From Cribrihabitans_A neustonicus (GTDB taxonomy: Bacteria; Pseudomonadota; Alphaproteobacteria; Rhodobacterales; Rhodobacteraceae): DNA of 64,000 bases. The position numbers were made by a program, and so were the translations under genes. Shown here in pieces: positions 1 through 7,825 of this stretch. Below the pieces are notes generated by a model. It ran no database searches, was not told where the DNA came from, and saw only the letters and a program-made list of their open reading frames with translations. Numbering within the stretch: position 1 is the stretch's first letter; each line of letters opens with the position of its first letter. The stretch covers positions 165,207 through 229,206 of the forward strand of contig NZ_JBMERQ010000005.1 of the NCBI RefSeq assembly GCF_048820895.1, written 5' to 3'.

Positions 1-6
1 CTCAAG

Positions 7-2181
7 ATGGACAAGGCGCAGCCCGATGTGCTCGACGGCATGGCGCAAGGCACGCTAGGCACCCCGGCGCCCCGCCGCGAAGGCCCGCTGAAGGTCTGCG
101 GCCAGGCGCCCTACGCGGCCGAATTCGGCGATGGAACCGAGGCCACCGGCGTCTTGGTGCGCGCCACCATCGCCAAGGGCCGCGTCACCGCGATGGACAA
201 GCAGGCGGTCCTGCAGCTGCCCGGTGTGCTCACGGTGATCGACCACGCACGCCTGTTGCGCAACCCGGCCCAGGGCACCGCCAACGAGGCTCCGGCGCAG
301 GGCCCGGACGAGGTGGCCTATTTCGGCCAGCCGATTGCGCTGGTGGTGGCCGAGACCTTCGAGCAGGCCCGGCACGCCGCGCAGGTTCTCCCGGTAAGCT
401 ATGAATCCGGGGACGCCGCCATCGACGCGGAGACGGCCCCGGCGGAGCGCCCGGACGACAAGCAGATGAGCCAGGGCGATATCGAACAGGCGATGCGGGA
501 GGCCGCCCACAGCGTCGATGCCACCTACACAACGCCCGCCCAGAACAGCGCCGCGATGGAGCCGCATGCCTCCCTCGCCCGCTGGGACGGCGGCAAGCTG
601 ACACTGCATGGCGCCTACCAGATGCTGAAGTACAACCGCAACGAACTGGCCGACTCGCTGGGGATCGATCCCGAAGACGTACGCATCCTCAGCCCCTATG
701 TCGGCGGCGGCTTCGGCTCCAAGCTGGGCATCGCGCCGGAGGCGGTGGCGGCAGCTCTGGCGGCAAAGGAACTGGATCGCCCGGTGCGCGTGGTGATGAC
801 CCGGACGCAAGTCTTCGAGGCGACGATGCGCCGGAGCGAAACCCGCCAGCGCATCCGCCTGGCCGCCGATGGCGAGGGGCGGCTCACCGCTGTCGGCCAG
901 GACAGCTGGGTCTCCAACCTGCCTGGCGAAAGCTTCAGCGAGCCCACGGATCTCGCGACCCATTTCCTCTATGCGGGCCAGAACCGCAGTTACAACTACG
1001 TCCTGCGCCGCCGCAACCTCACCTGCGGGGGCTCGATGCGGGCGCCGGGCGAGGCGGTCGGTATGTTGGCCCTCGAAAGCGCGATGGACGAGCTCGCCCA
1101 TGCCGCGGAGATCGACCCGGTGGAGCTGCGCCTGCGCAACATCCCCGAGCGCCATCCGGAGGAAGACATCCCCTACTCCGCCCGCCGCTTCGCCGATTGC
1201 CTGCGCGAAGGGGCCGAACGCTTCGGATGGGACCAGCGCAACCCGGAACCGGGCAAGACGCGCGAGGGCGAATGGCTGATCGGCCACGGCATGGCGGCAG
1301 CGGCGCGCGGCAACATCCTCGGCGGATCCAAAGCCCGCGTGGTACTGCACCGGGACGCGACCGCCACGGTGGAAACCGACATGACCGACATCGGCACCGG
1401 CACCTACACCGTGCTGGGCCAGATCGCGGCCGAGATGCTGGGCCTGCCGCTGGAGGCGGTGACGGTGAAGCTCGGCGACAGCAGCCTGCCGCCCTCCGCG
1501 GGGTCCGGCGGCTCCTGGGGCGCGGGCTCCTCCGGCTCCTCGGTGTTCCTGGCCTGCCGCAAGCTGCGCGAGGAACTGGCCGCGGCGATGGGCGCCGACG
1601 CAGACAGCCTCACCCTGAAGGACGGCTTGGCGACCGCCGGAAACACCCAGAAGAAGCTGGGGGAAATCCTCTCCGCGGATCTGGAGGCCATCGGCCATAT
1701 CGAACCGGGCGAGACCAGCGACGCGGTGCAGCAGGCGGGCTTCGGAGCGCATTTTGCCGAGGTGGCGGTGAACGCGGTGACCGGCGAGACCCGGCTGCGG
1801 CGGATGCTCGGCGTGTTTGCCGCGGGACGTATCCTCAACGAGCAGACCGCGCGCTCGCAGTGCAGCGGCGGCATGATCTTCGGGATCGGCGCTGCGCTGA
1901 CCGAGGAACTGGTGCACGACCACCGGGACGGTCATGTGGTGAACCACAATCTGGCGGAGTACCACGTGCCGGTGAACCTGGATGTACCGCAACTTGAGGT
2001 TGATTTCCTTGAAGAGCGGGACCCTTATGCCAATCCTTTGCAGGCCAAGGGCGTGGGCGAATTGGGTATTTCCGGCGCCGGGGCGGCGATTACCAATGCG
2101 ATCTTCAACGCAACCGGAGTGAGGGTACGGGACTATCCCGCGACGCTCGACAAGGTGCTGGGGGGCCTGCTGGAGATGTAA
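7..2181 (+). CDS. paoC: PaoC/YagR-type molybdenum cofactor-binding subunit of aldehyde oxidoreductase
   Basis: This is the large catalytic subunit of a xanthine dehydrogenase/aldehyde oxidase family enzyme and should oxidise aldehydes to acids at a molybdopterin centre. The 724-residue length is close to E. coli YagR/PaoC (about 732). Visible marks are the N-terminal hammerhead domain with PLKVCGQAPYA near residue 28, the molybdopterin-loop motif YVGGGFGSK near 230, METDMTDIGTGTYTVLGQ-like sequence near 455, and the C-terminal KGVGELGISGAG segment carrying the catalytic Glu. The frame is open to the window edge (two codons before the ATG), so the true start could lie just upstream. The usual partner subunits (a 2Fe-2S protein and an FAD protein) precede this gene in related operons and would be outside the window. 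The exact substrate is unknown. Confidence 0.88.
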   Translation: MDKAQPDVLDGMAQGTLGTPAPRREGPLKVCGQAPYAAEFGDGTEATGVLVRATIAKGRVTAMDKQAVLQLPGVLTVIDHARLLRNPAQGTANEAPAQGPDEVAYFGQPIALVVAETFEQARHAAQVLPVSYESGDAAIDAETAPAERPDDKQMSQGDIEQAMREAAHSVDATYTTPAQNSAAMEPHASLARWDGGKLTLHGAYQMLKYNRNELADSLGIDPEDVRILSPYVGGGFGSKLGIAPEAVAAALAAKELDRPVRVVMTRTQVFEATMRRSETRQRIRLAADGEGRLTAVGQDSWVSNLPGESFSEPTDLATHFLYAGQNRSYNYVLRRRNLTCGGSMRAPGEAVGMLALESAMDELAHAAEIDPVELRLRNIPERHPEEDIPYSARRFADCLREGAERFGWDQRNPEPGKTREGEWLIGHGMAAAARGNILGGSKARVVLHRDATATVETDMTDIGTGTYTVLGQIAAEMLGLPLEAVTVKLGDSSLPPSAGSGGSWGAGSSGSSVFLACRKLREELAAAMGADADSLTLKDGLATAGNTQKKLGEILSADLEAIGHIEPGETSDAVQQAGFGAHFAEVAVNAVTGETRLRRMLGVFAAGRILNEQTARSQCSGGMIFGIGAALTEELVHDHRDGHVVNHNLAEYHVPVNLDVPQLEVDFLEERDPYANPLQAKGVGELGISGAGAAITNAIFNATGVRVRDYPATLDKVLGGLLEM

Positions 2182-2210
2182 CCGGCTGCGGGCCGCAGCG
2201 GAACCGCCGG

Positions 2211-4301
2211 CTAGAGGTCCAGCTCCAGCCGGTCAGTCCCCGCAGCCGGTACCGCGCAGCACAGCAGCGCCTCGCCCGGCTCCCGATGCGCCGCGGGCGG
2301 GGTGCGGTAGGTAACCTCGCCCGCCCGCAGCTTCACCGCGCAAGAGCCGCAGGAGCCGCTGCGGCAGCTGAAATCGGGTGTCAGCCCGTGGGCTTCGGCG
2401 AAGTCCAAGAGCGGGCCGTCTTCCGCGGTCCAGCGCTGCTCCGCGCCGGTTCGAGTGAAATGCACAACCGCTTCCTTGGCCTCGGCAGGACCGGGTACAG
2501 ATGGCTGTGCAGTTTCCGGTGCCCGTTTGAGCGCGGCCGGGCCAAAGGCCTCCGCGCGGATGGCATCATCGCGCACGCCCAGCTCGCGCAGGCTGTCATA
2601 GGCCGTCTGCGTGAACCCCGGCGATCCGCAGAGGAAAAACTCGTAGTCATCCAGAGCCAGGAGCCCGCGCAGCATCTCTGCGTCGATCCGGCCGGTAAGC
2701 TGACCAGCCTTCGGCTCCGGCCCCTTCTCTGGCCCCTGCCCTGCCGCGGGGCCGCTCACTACGGAGACATAGCGGATGCGCCCGCCGGTGGCTGTCTCCA
2801 GCGCCTGGAACTCGTGCAGGAAGGCGCGCTCGTCTTTGGTGCGCGCCGCGTGCAGCACGGTCAGCGGCCGCAGGTGCCGGGTGCGCACAGCTTCCTCGGC
2901 CAGGTGCCGCGCCATTGCGATCATCGGCGTGACCCCGACCCCTCCCGCAAGCAGCACTGCGGGCTTCGTTGCGGCAGCATCGATGCGGAAGGCCCCGCGC
3001 GGAGCCTTTACCGCCAATGTATCGCCCGGCTGCACTCCGTCATGCAGGAAACCTGAGACCGCTCCGCCAGCCTCCCGCTTGACCGAGATGCGGTAGTGCG
3101 GATCGCCCGGCGCGGAGGAGACCGTGTAGGTCCTGACCATCGGCTCTGACGCGCCCTCAGGCGAAACCTTCAGCGTGAGGAACTGGCCTGCTTTGAACGG
3201 CAGGAGCGGAGCACCGTCGGCAGGCTCCAGGTAGAGCGAACGGATCAGCGGTGTTTCCTGCTCCGCCTCAGCGACACGGAAACTCCGCCAGGCTCCGCGC
3301 CGCGCGTCCACTTCGGCTTGAGCCGCGGCTTCGGCCCAGGTGCCGGTCATCAGCGTGTTGGGCGAGAACGCCCCGAGGTTGGCCCGGAACGGCAGCACGG
3401 CCGGCAGCCGCCGCCCGTGCGACAGGGTAAAACGCCAGCCGCGGCCCGCGCCCCGGAAGTATGCAAGCGCCGGGTCGCCCTCGGCGAGCAACTCCACTGT
3501 TCCGGTGAGTGTGAGCACATCGCCGGTCTCGAAATCGGGAAACAGCAGGCCGGCCCGCGGCATCAGGAGAAAGTTGCCGAAGGTGTTGAAGTGGTGGTTG
3601 CCGGGAAAGTCGGGGATGGTGAGCGTGTTGCCGTCAACCTTGACGAAGCCGGGCCGCCCGCCGCGGTGGGAGACATCGGCTCCGTGCGTCACCGGGTCGC
3701 CGCCGCCCGGTGCGCAGCTGGCGGCAAAGAACATGTCCGCCGTCTCGATCTGCGCCCGCGCGGCAGCATCAAGGCGGGTGAGCTCGTGCGGCGCCCTCCC
3801 CTGCCCTGCTTCCTGCGGCTGCAGAAAGCGCAGCTCGCGATGCTGGATGTACTGCGGGCAATTGCCGAAGCTCTGATCTACCTGCAGCTCCAGCCCCACC
3901 GCATCCAACGCCGAAATCCGCCCGTTCAGCCGGTTGCGGCGGCGGCTGTGGAGTTCTATGCCCAGCAGCCCCAGCGGCGCGCCAGGCTTCAGCGCAGCAG
4001 CCAGCGGATCGCCCTCGAAGCCGCGGGTGCCAATCCGCAGCCTGCGGGCATCCGGCGCTTGCGCGAAACCGGGTTCCCCGGCCAGCAGCCCGGCCCAGGG
4101 CCATCCCTCCGCATCCACTGCCCCGGCAGCGAGAAAGGGCAGTTGCGCGTAGAACGCCTGATGCTGCTCTGGCATGAAGGAGCGGATCACCCGGCGGCCG
4201 AAGGCCTCCATCGCCTCGCGCTTTCCGGCCTCGGCTTGCAGGGTCTGCTCTCCTTCGTGAAAGGGTGAGCGGGTTGCGGCGGAATCTGCAGTGGAAGACA
4301 T
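2211..4301 (-). CDS. Fusion reductase: PNPOx-like FMN domain + ferredoxin-reductase FAD/NAD domains + 2Fe-2S ferredoxin
   Basis: The 696-residue protein joins three modules. Residues about 40-200 resemble a pyridoxamine-5'-phosphate oxidase-like split-barrel flavin domain. Residues about 330-560 form a ferredoxin-NADP reductase-type unit with RTYTVSSAPGD (flavin binding) and LAGGVGVTPM (nucleotide binding). The last 90 residues are a plant-type 2Fe-2S domain with CRSGSCGSCAVKL and a downstream LLCC. It probably moves electrons from NAD(P)H through flavin to an iron-sulfur centre and an unknown acceptor. A TTG 21 bases upstream is also in frame, but the ATG used here starts MSSTADSA. It ends 29 bases from the convergent paoC. 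The domain architecture is recognised; its physiological partner is not. It could be a cytosolic reductase for an oxygenase such as the Rieske enzyme at 11.4 kb, but nothing proves that. Confidence 0.8.
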   Translation of the reverse strand: MSSTADSAATRSPFHEGEQTLQAEAGKREAMEAFGRRVIRSFMPEQHQAFYAQLPFLAAGAVDAEGWPWAGLLAGEPGFAQAPDARRLRIGTRGFEGDPLAAALKPGAPLGLLGIELHSRRRNRLNGRISALDAVGLELQVDQSFGNCPQYIQHRELRFLQPQEAGQGRAPHELTRLDAAARAQIETADMFFAASCAPGGGDPVTHGADVSHRGGRPGFVKVDGNTLTIPDFPGNHHFNTFGNFLLMPRAGLLFPDFETGDVLTLTGTVELLAEGDPALAYFRGAGRGWRFTLSHGRRLPAVLPFRANLGAFSPNTLMTGTWAEAAAQAEVDARRGAWRSFRVAEAEQETPLIRSLYLEPADGAPLLPFKAGQFLTLKVSPEGASEPMVRTYTVSSAPGDPHYRISVKREAGGAVSGFLHDGVQPGDTLAVKAPRGAFRIDAAATKPAVLLAGGVGVTPMIAMARHLAEEAVRTRHLRPLTVLHAARTKDERAFLHEFQALETATGGRIRYVSVVSGPAAGQGPEKGPEPKAGQLTGRIDAEMLRGLLALDDYEFFLCGSPGFTQTAYDSLRELGVRDDAIRAEAFGPAALKRAPETAQPSVPGPAEAKEAVVHFTRTGAEQRWTAEDGPLLDFAEAHGLTPDFSCRSGSCGSCAVKLRAGEVTYRTPPAAHREPGEALLCCAVPAAGTDRLELDL

Positions 4302-4369
4302 GGCGGGCCCCGGTCGGATCAATGTTGCGCAAAGCGCCGGCCCCGGTTGCTGCGGGGCCGGCGGACTTG

Positions 4370-4990
4370 TCAGGCGGCAAGCCCCGCCTTGGTTGCGGGC
4401 ATCGGTTTGAAGCCGTCGAGGGCCTCGATATTCGCCAGCAGACGCCGCAGGTTCGGGTAGGGTTCGAGCGAGATGCCGCCCTCCGGCGCATGGGCGGTGT
4501 AGGAGTAGACCGCGACGTCGGCGATCGTCGGCGCTTTACCCACAAGATAGCTGCGGCCCTGCATATGCGCCTCCAGCTTGCCCAGCACCCGCTCCGCAAC
4601 CGTGCGGCAGAAGGCGGCATCAAGCGGTGCGCTGAAAACAGTGATCAGCCGCGCCGCCGCCGGGCCAAAGGCGATCTCCCCGGCCGCGAGGCTCAGAAAC
4701 TTCTGCACTTCGGCCTCTGATACCGGATCGGCGGGGAGATAAGCCGGAGCATACTTCCGGGCGAGGTAGACCAGGATCGCGTTGGAGTCGGAGATCACAG
4801 TAGCGCCGTCCACCAGTACCGGCACCTGACCGGCTGGGTTCAGCGCCAGGAATTCCGGCTGCTTGTGCGCGCCGCTGGCGAGGTCGACGGTTATTACCTC
4901 ATGGGCGATGCCTGCGAGGCTGGCGAACAATTCCACCCGGTGGGAGTGGCCGGAGAGCGGAAAGCCGTGGATACGGACGGCGTCGGGCAT
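4370..4990 (-). CDS. Glutathione S-transferase family protein
   Basis: This 206-residue protein has the thioredoxin-like N-terminal domain of glutathione transferases (HGFPLSGHSHRVELFASLAG at residues about 6-25; the cis-Pro/SNAIL region GQVPVLVDG...SDSNAILVYLA at 50-72) and an all-helical C-terminal domain containing the N-capping-like motif APTIADVAVYSY near 145. It should conjugate glutathione to, or reduce, small electrophiles in the cytosol. The ATG chosen follows a strong AGGAGG ribosome site 8 bases upstream; a longer frame exists but lacks such a site. It is divergent from a LysR gene with a 143-base shared regulatory region, so that regulator probably controls it. Substrate unknown. 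Confidence 0.88.
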   Translation of the reverse strand: MPDAVRIHGFPLSGHSHRVELFASLAGIAHEVITVDLASGAHKQPEFLALNPAGQVPVLVDGATVISDSNAILVYLARKYAPAYLPADPVSEAEVQKFLSLAAGEIAFGPAAARLITVFSAPLDAAFCRTVAERVLGKLEAHMQGRSYLVGKAPTIADVAVYSYTAHAPEGGISLEPYPNLRRLLANIEALDGFKPMPATKAGLAA

Positions 4991-5133
4991 GGAGAATCCT
5001 CCTGGAATTCGGATTGGGATGGTGGTGTGCCCGCAAGTTACGCCGCGGAGGGGCAAGCGATAATCCTATTGCTTCGCGAATAATTATGAACATTATGGCG
5101 ATAATGCCTCAAACCGCACAGGGCTGCCGGAAT
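4991..5133. promoter_or_regulatory. Divergent GST/LysR regulatory region with repeated GCGATAAT elements
   Basis: The region between the divergent GST and LysR genes becomes abruptly AT-rich at 5057-5106. GCGATAAT occurs at 5057-5064 and again at 5098-5105, 41 bases apart (about four helical turns), with ATTATG twice between them (5085-5099). LysR regulators normally bind such divergent regions at partly dyadic, AT-rich sites, so this is the likely operator. No clear -35/-10 pair was assigned. The LysR start could also be the ATG at 5104, which lies inside the second repeat. Confidence 0.45.
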
Positions 5134-6048
5134 ATGGATACCCTCGACTGCATGCGCACCTTCGCCGCGGTGGCGGCGCAAAACTCCTTTACCGCAGGGG
5201 CACGGCGGGCCGGGATCAGCACCAAGCTTGCCAGCAAATACGTGGCCCGGCTGGAGGAAAGACTTGGCGCGCAGCTGTTCCACCGCACCACCCGAAGTGT
5301 GACGCTGACTGACACCGGCCGCGCCTATCTGGAACGCTGCCTGCCGGTGCTCGAACAGATCGACGAGATGGAGGGCGTAATCCAGGAGCGCCAGTCCGAA
5401 CTCGCCGGTCCAATCCGTATCACCGCACCGACCGGCTTTGGCAGCCGGGAGCTGCCCGGTGCGCTGCTGCCGTTCCAGACCCGGCACCCCAAGGTGCAGA
5501 TCGACCTGCTGTTGTCGGACAGCCATGCCGCGGTGGTGGAGGAAGGCTTCGACCTCGCGGTGCGCTTCGGGGCGCTGCAGGATTCCACGCTGGTGGCCAG
5601 CAAGCTCTGCAACATGCGGCAGGTGGTGGTAGCGGCCCCGGAGTATCTGGATCAGCACGGCCGCCCTGCGGAGCCCGAGGCGCTAGCAACGCACAACTGC
5701 CTGCTGCAGCTCTGGGCCGCGCGCTCGGACGTCTGGATGTTCCGAGATGGCCCGCGCGCGAGGGCAGTGACGGTGAGCGGCAGCTTCCGGGCGAACTCTC
5801 CCCGGGCTCTGGCGCATATGGCGGCGCAGGGGCTGGGAGTGGCGCGGTGCCCGTATTACAGTGTTCAGGGTTTCCTGAAGTCCGGGGAGCTTGAATTACT
5901 GCTGGAAGATCATGAGCCGCAGCCGGGCGCGCTCTATGCGGTCTACCCGCCAAGCCGCCACCTGACCGCACGTATCCGCGCGCTGATCTCACACCTGCGG
6001 GACTGGTTTTCCTCCGGGGCTAGCGCCGAATGGGGGCCGCTGTCGTGA
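5134..6048 (+). CDS. LysR-family transcriptional regulator
   Basis: The N-terminal 60 residues form a LysR winged helix-turn-helix (MRTFAAVAAQNSFTAGAR, then LASKYVARLEERLGAQLFHR and the TLTDTGRAYLERC segment), followed by a periplasmic-binding-like effector domain starting near residue 90 (GPIRITAPTGFGSRELPG). At about 304 residues it has the usual LysR length. It belongs to the CrgA/AaeR-like branch judged by the LFHRTTRSVTLT and RITAP motifs. The start at 5134 gives the standard MDTLDCMRTF opening; alternatives at 5104 and further upstream would add non-homologous residues. It most likely regulates the divergent glutathione transferase. The effector cannot be told. Confidence 0.87.
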   Translation: MDTLDCMRTFAAVAAQNSFTAGARRAGISTKLASKYVARLEERLGAQLFHRTTRSVTLTDTGRAYLERCLPVLEQIDEMEGVIQERQSELAGPIRITAPTGFGSRELPGALLPFQTRHPKVQIDLLLSDSHAAVVEEGFDLAVRFGALQDSTLVASKLCNMRQVVVAAPEYLDQHGRPAEPEALATHNCLLQLWAARSDVWMFRDGPRARAVTVSGSFRANSPRALAHMAAQGLGVARCPYYSVQGFLKSGELELLLEDHEPQPGALYAVYPPSRHLTARIRALISHLRDWFSSGASAEWGPLS

Positions 6049-6126
6049 TGGATTTGGTGCTGTCTCCGCATGGCTGATCTCCGGTGACTGTGGGCAGAAC
6101 CCGGCTCAGATGGAGCAACATTTGAC

Positions 6127-6146
6127 GGGTTTACCCGGGTAAACCC
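6127..6146. repeat. parS-like 20-bp perfect palindrome, copy 1
   Basis: GGGTTTACCCGGGTAAACCC is a perfect 20-base inverted repeat. The identical sequence recurs at 6351-6370 and a shorter variant lies at 6237-6254. The position just downstream of repC and the repeated palindrome match the centromere-like sites bound by RepB (ParB) in repABC replicons. Confidence 0.8.
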
Positions 6147-6236
6147 CAGATCCGACGCACAGCCTAGGCGCTCGTCTCAGCTCGGCTGGGTTCCTCTGCG
6201 CGAGGGCTAGCTGCCTGTGCTTCCGCACTACAGGAC

Positions 6237-6254
6237 GGTTTACCCCGGTAAACC
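6237..6254. repeat. parS-like palindrome, copy 2 (imperfect)
   Basis: GGTTTACCCCGGTAAACC is an 18-base inverted repeat with one broken central pair relative to copies 1 and 3 (CCCCGG instead of CCCGGG). It sits between the two perfect copies and is probably a weaker RepB binding site. Confidence 0.7.
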
Positions 6255-6350
6255 TTCTCCGCAGCGGCATCGTGTGAAGGTCAAACCGAACACTTGTTCT
6301 GGCGGTCCGAAGAGCCTTCTGCCGCAGCACAGCGCGGTTTAGAACCAACA

Positions 6351-6370
6351 GGGTTTACCCGGGTAAACCC
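6351..6370. repeat. parS-like 20-bp perfect palindrome, copy 3
   Basis: This copy is identical to the one at 6127-6146. It lies 75 bases from the repC stop codon, which is the typical place for a partition site in this replicon class. Confidence 0.8.
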
Positions 6371-6444
6371 CCACCACGTGTCCGGAGACGAAGCTGCTCA
6401 GAGCGCCGGAACAAAGACGCTGACATGGGAGCCGTCCCGCCAAT

Positions 6445-7575
6445 TCACGCCGGCGCGGCATTCTGCGCAAGACTTTCGATCAGCCGGGCAGGGCGGAACC
6501 GGCCAATCGCGGCTTTGCGGGCAAGACCCCGCAGATAGGCCCCAGGAGAGCGGATCGTACCATGCATTTGCGTCATCGCCAGGATCGTCAGCGAGAGCCC
6601 GCCTTCGCCAAGGTCTTTCCCAGCAGACTGCAAGACTTCCCCGCGCAATCCCAACATTGGCGCGACGAAATGCGCCAAAGCGTGAAGATCCGTCCAAGTC
6701 CTCACAGGAGTCTGAGCAAACCCTACGGCATCCGGACAGGCCCGCACTACGGTTTCCAGCTTGAGATCGGGTTCCGGGACTGGCGCTGTTTTTGCCTTTA
6801 CCGCTCCTTCTTCGCTATCAGAGTCAATATTGTTCTGTATTGATCTCTGATGGTGCCGGACAGATTGACCGTCAGCGGCGGACAAATCTGCGGTTATGGG
6901 ACGGTTTTCACCAGCTTCCGCAGATACCGCGCACACCGAAATCGCTTCGGCTTCCGCCTGCGATGGGGCAGGGGAGAGGGCCGCGATCAATTGCTCCAAT
7001 TCTTCCGAAGAAAGCCGCCGCCGCAGGGCGAGGCGGATCTGGTCGTCTTCCTCTGAGCCGATCGGCCAGTTTCGCCGCAGGACGGACAGGCGGTCGCGCA
7101 GCAGGCGGACGCGGGCGGCTTCCTCTTCTGCCTCCGCAGCGCGCAGGGCGATCTCCCGGGCGCGTTCCAGAAGCGGCGAGAGGTCGAAGCCGTAGGCCTG
7201 CACCACCTCGCCGCCGCGGGCGCGATGCACGTAACGCTTGCCGTTGGGCGAGGAGGCGCGGCGCAGCAGCCCGCAGTCCACCAGCCGCGCGATGTGACGC
7301 CGCATGGTGCGCTCGCCCATTTCATTGGCCCGCTGGCAGAGCTTTTCGTTGGAGGCAAAGACCACCCAGGCGCCGGAGCTTTCGCGCTCCTTTACGAAGG
7401 AGATCAGCGCCTGCAGCAACCCAAAGTGCCGGTCCTTCAGCCCGAAGGCCGTCTTTGCCGCCTTCAGCTGCTCCAGAATCACCCAGAACGCCTGCTTGGG
7501 ATTGCCATCGTCCACGCGCACGCCATCGCGCGGGGCAGGGGCCCCGGCGGCGCAAGTCACCTGTTTGAATGCCAT
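6445..7575 (-). CDS. repC: RepC replication initiator of a repABC replicon
   Basis: RepC is the initiator protein of repABC plasmids, and in studied members the origin lies inside the repC coding sequence. The 376-residue protein shows the N-terminal RepC winged-helix region (FWVILEQLKAAKTAFGLKDR, then NEMGERTMRRHIARLVDCGLL near residue 90), the YGFDLSPLLERAREI segment that is a hallmark of RepC near 130, and a C-terminal helical domain (SPGAYLRGLARKA). It is somewhat shorter than the usual ~400 residues. A GAAGAG sequence precedes the ATG. It is the last gene of the minus-strand repA-repB-repC order and is separated from repB by 250 bases that carry a candidate antisense RNA. Confidence 0.92.
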   Translation of the reverse strand: MAFKQVTCAAGAPAPRDGVRVDDGNPKQAFWVILEQLKAAKTAFGLKDRHFGLLQALISFVKERESSGAWVVFASNEKLCQRANEMGERTMRRHIARLVDCGLLRRASSPNGKRYVHRARGGEVVQAYGFDLSPLLERAREIALRAAEAEEEAARVRLLRDRLSVLRRNWPIGSEEDDQIRLALRRRLSSEELEQLIAALSPAPSQAEAEAISVCAVSAEAGENRPITADLSAADGQSVRHHQRSIQNNIDSDSEEGAVKAKTAPVPEPDLKLETVVRACPDAVGFAQTPVRTWTDLHALAHFVAPMLGLRGEVLQSAGKDLGEGGLSLTILAMTQMHGTIRSPGAYLRGLARKAAIGRFRPARLIESLAQNAAPA

Positions 7576-7675
7576 CTGCTCTTCACGAGAGACCGGGAAG
7601 CCGCACGAGACCGGCCCGTGCCTCTCCGCATGGCGGAATTCGGCACAGGAATACCGTCAACCCGATGGGATGCTG

Positions 7676-7705
7676 TTGACAGTTCAGAGGAGAGCGGGAT
7701 ACATC
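7676..7705 (+). promoter_or_regulatory. Candidate promoter for the repB-repC antisense RNA
   Basis: A perfect -35 hexamer TTGACA (7676-7681) is followed after 18 bases by TACATC (7700-7705), which matches the -10 consensus at three positions. It faces against repABC transcription and would start RNA near 7712, giving a transcript of about 55 bases to the terminator at 7766. Confidence 0.55.
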
Positions 7706-7711
7706 TTAGGT

Positions 7712-7766
7712 GCTAACATAGATGGGGCTCTCTGGGATTTCGGTCTTGGGGAGCTTCTCTTTTTTT
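7712..7766 (+). ncRNA. Counter-transcribed incompatibility RNA (ctRNA, inc-alpha) of the repABC operon
   Basis: repABC replicons encode a small antisense RNA between repB and repC that limits repC expression and sets copy number and incompatibility. Here the interval has, on the opposite strand to repABC, a TTGACA promoter and a downstream hairpin with a T-run (7727-7766), predicting an RNA of about 55 bases. That is the size known for ctRNAs of rhizobial repABC plasmids. The hairpin relies on several G-U pairs that exist only in plus-strand RNA, which supports the direction. The exact 5' end is an inference. Confidence 0.72.
7727..7766 (+). terminator. Rho-independent terminator of the ctRNA
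   Basis: Bases 7727-7738 pair with 7743-7754 around a TTCG loop (7739-7742), giving a 12-pair stem of which five pairs are G-U in plus-strand RNA. A run of seven T follows at 7760-7766. On the minus strand the same positions would give A-C mismatches, so the structure is strand-specific. Confidence 0.75.
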
Positions 7767-7825
7767 AGTCTCCTGCTCGTGCCTCCTTGTTGTTCACTGT
7801 CGCCTCGATGATGGCAGACGGCGGC

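Larger units (their letters stand above)
6049..6444. other. Noncoding partition region downstream of repC
   Basis: This 396-base stretch between the LysR gene and the 3' end of repC contains no credible gene. It holds three copies of a GTTTACC-centred palindrome (listed separately) spaced 110 and 114 bases start to start. repABC replicons commonly carry their centromere (parS) sites just outside the operon, so I read this as the partition locus. Small open frames crossing the palindromes show no protein-like features. Confidence 0.7.

Noticed and set aside
55..1992. 645-codon minus-strand open frame over the molybdenum oxidoreductase gene
   Set aside because: It is antisense to a clear family member and its Arg/His/Gly-rich translation has no family features.
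2182..2210. Possible terminator between paoC and the fusion reductase
   Set aside because: The GCTGCGG/CCGCAGC dyad leaves almost no loop and there is no T-run.
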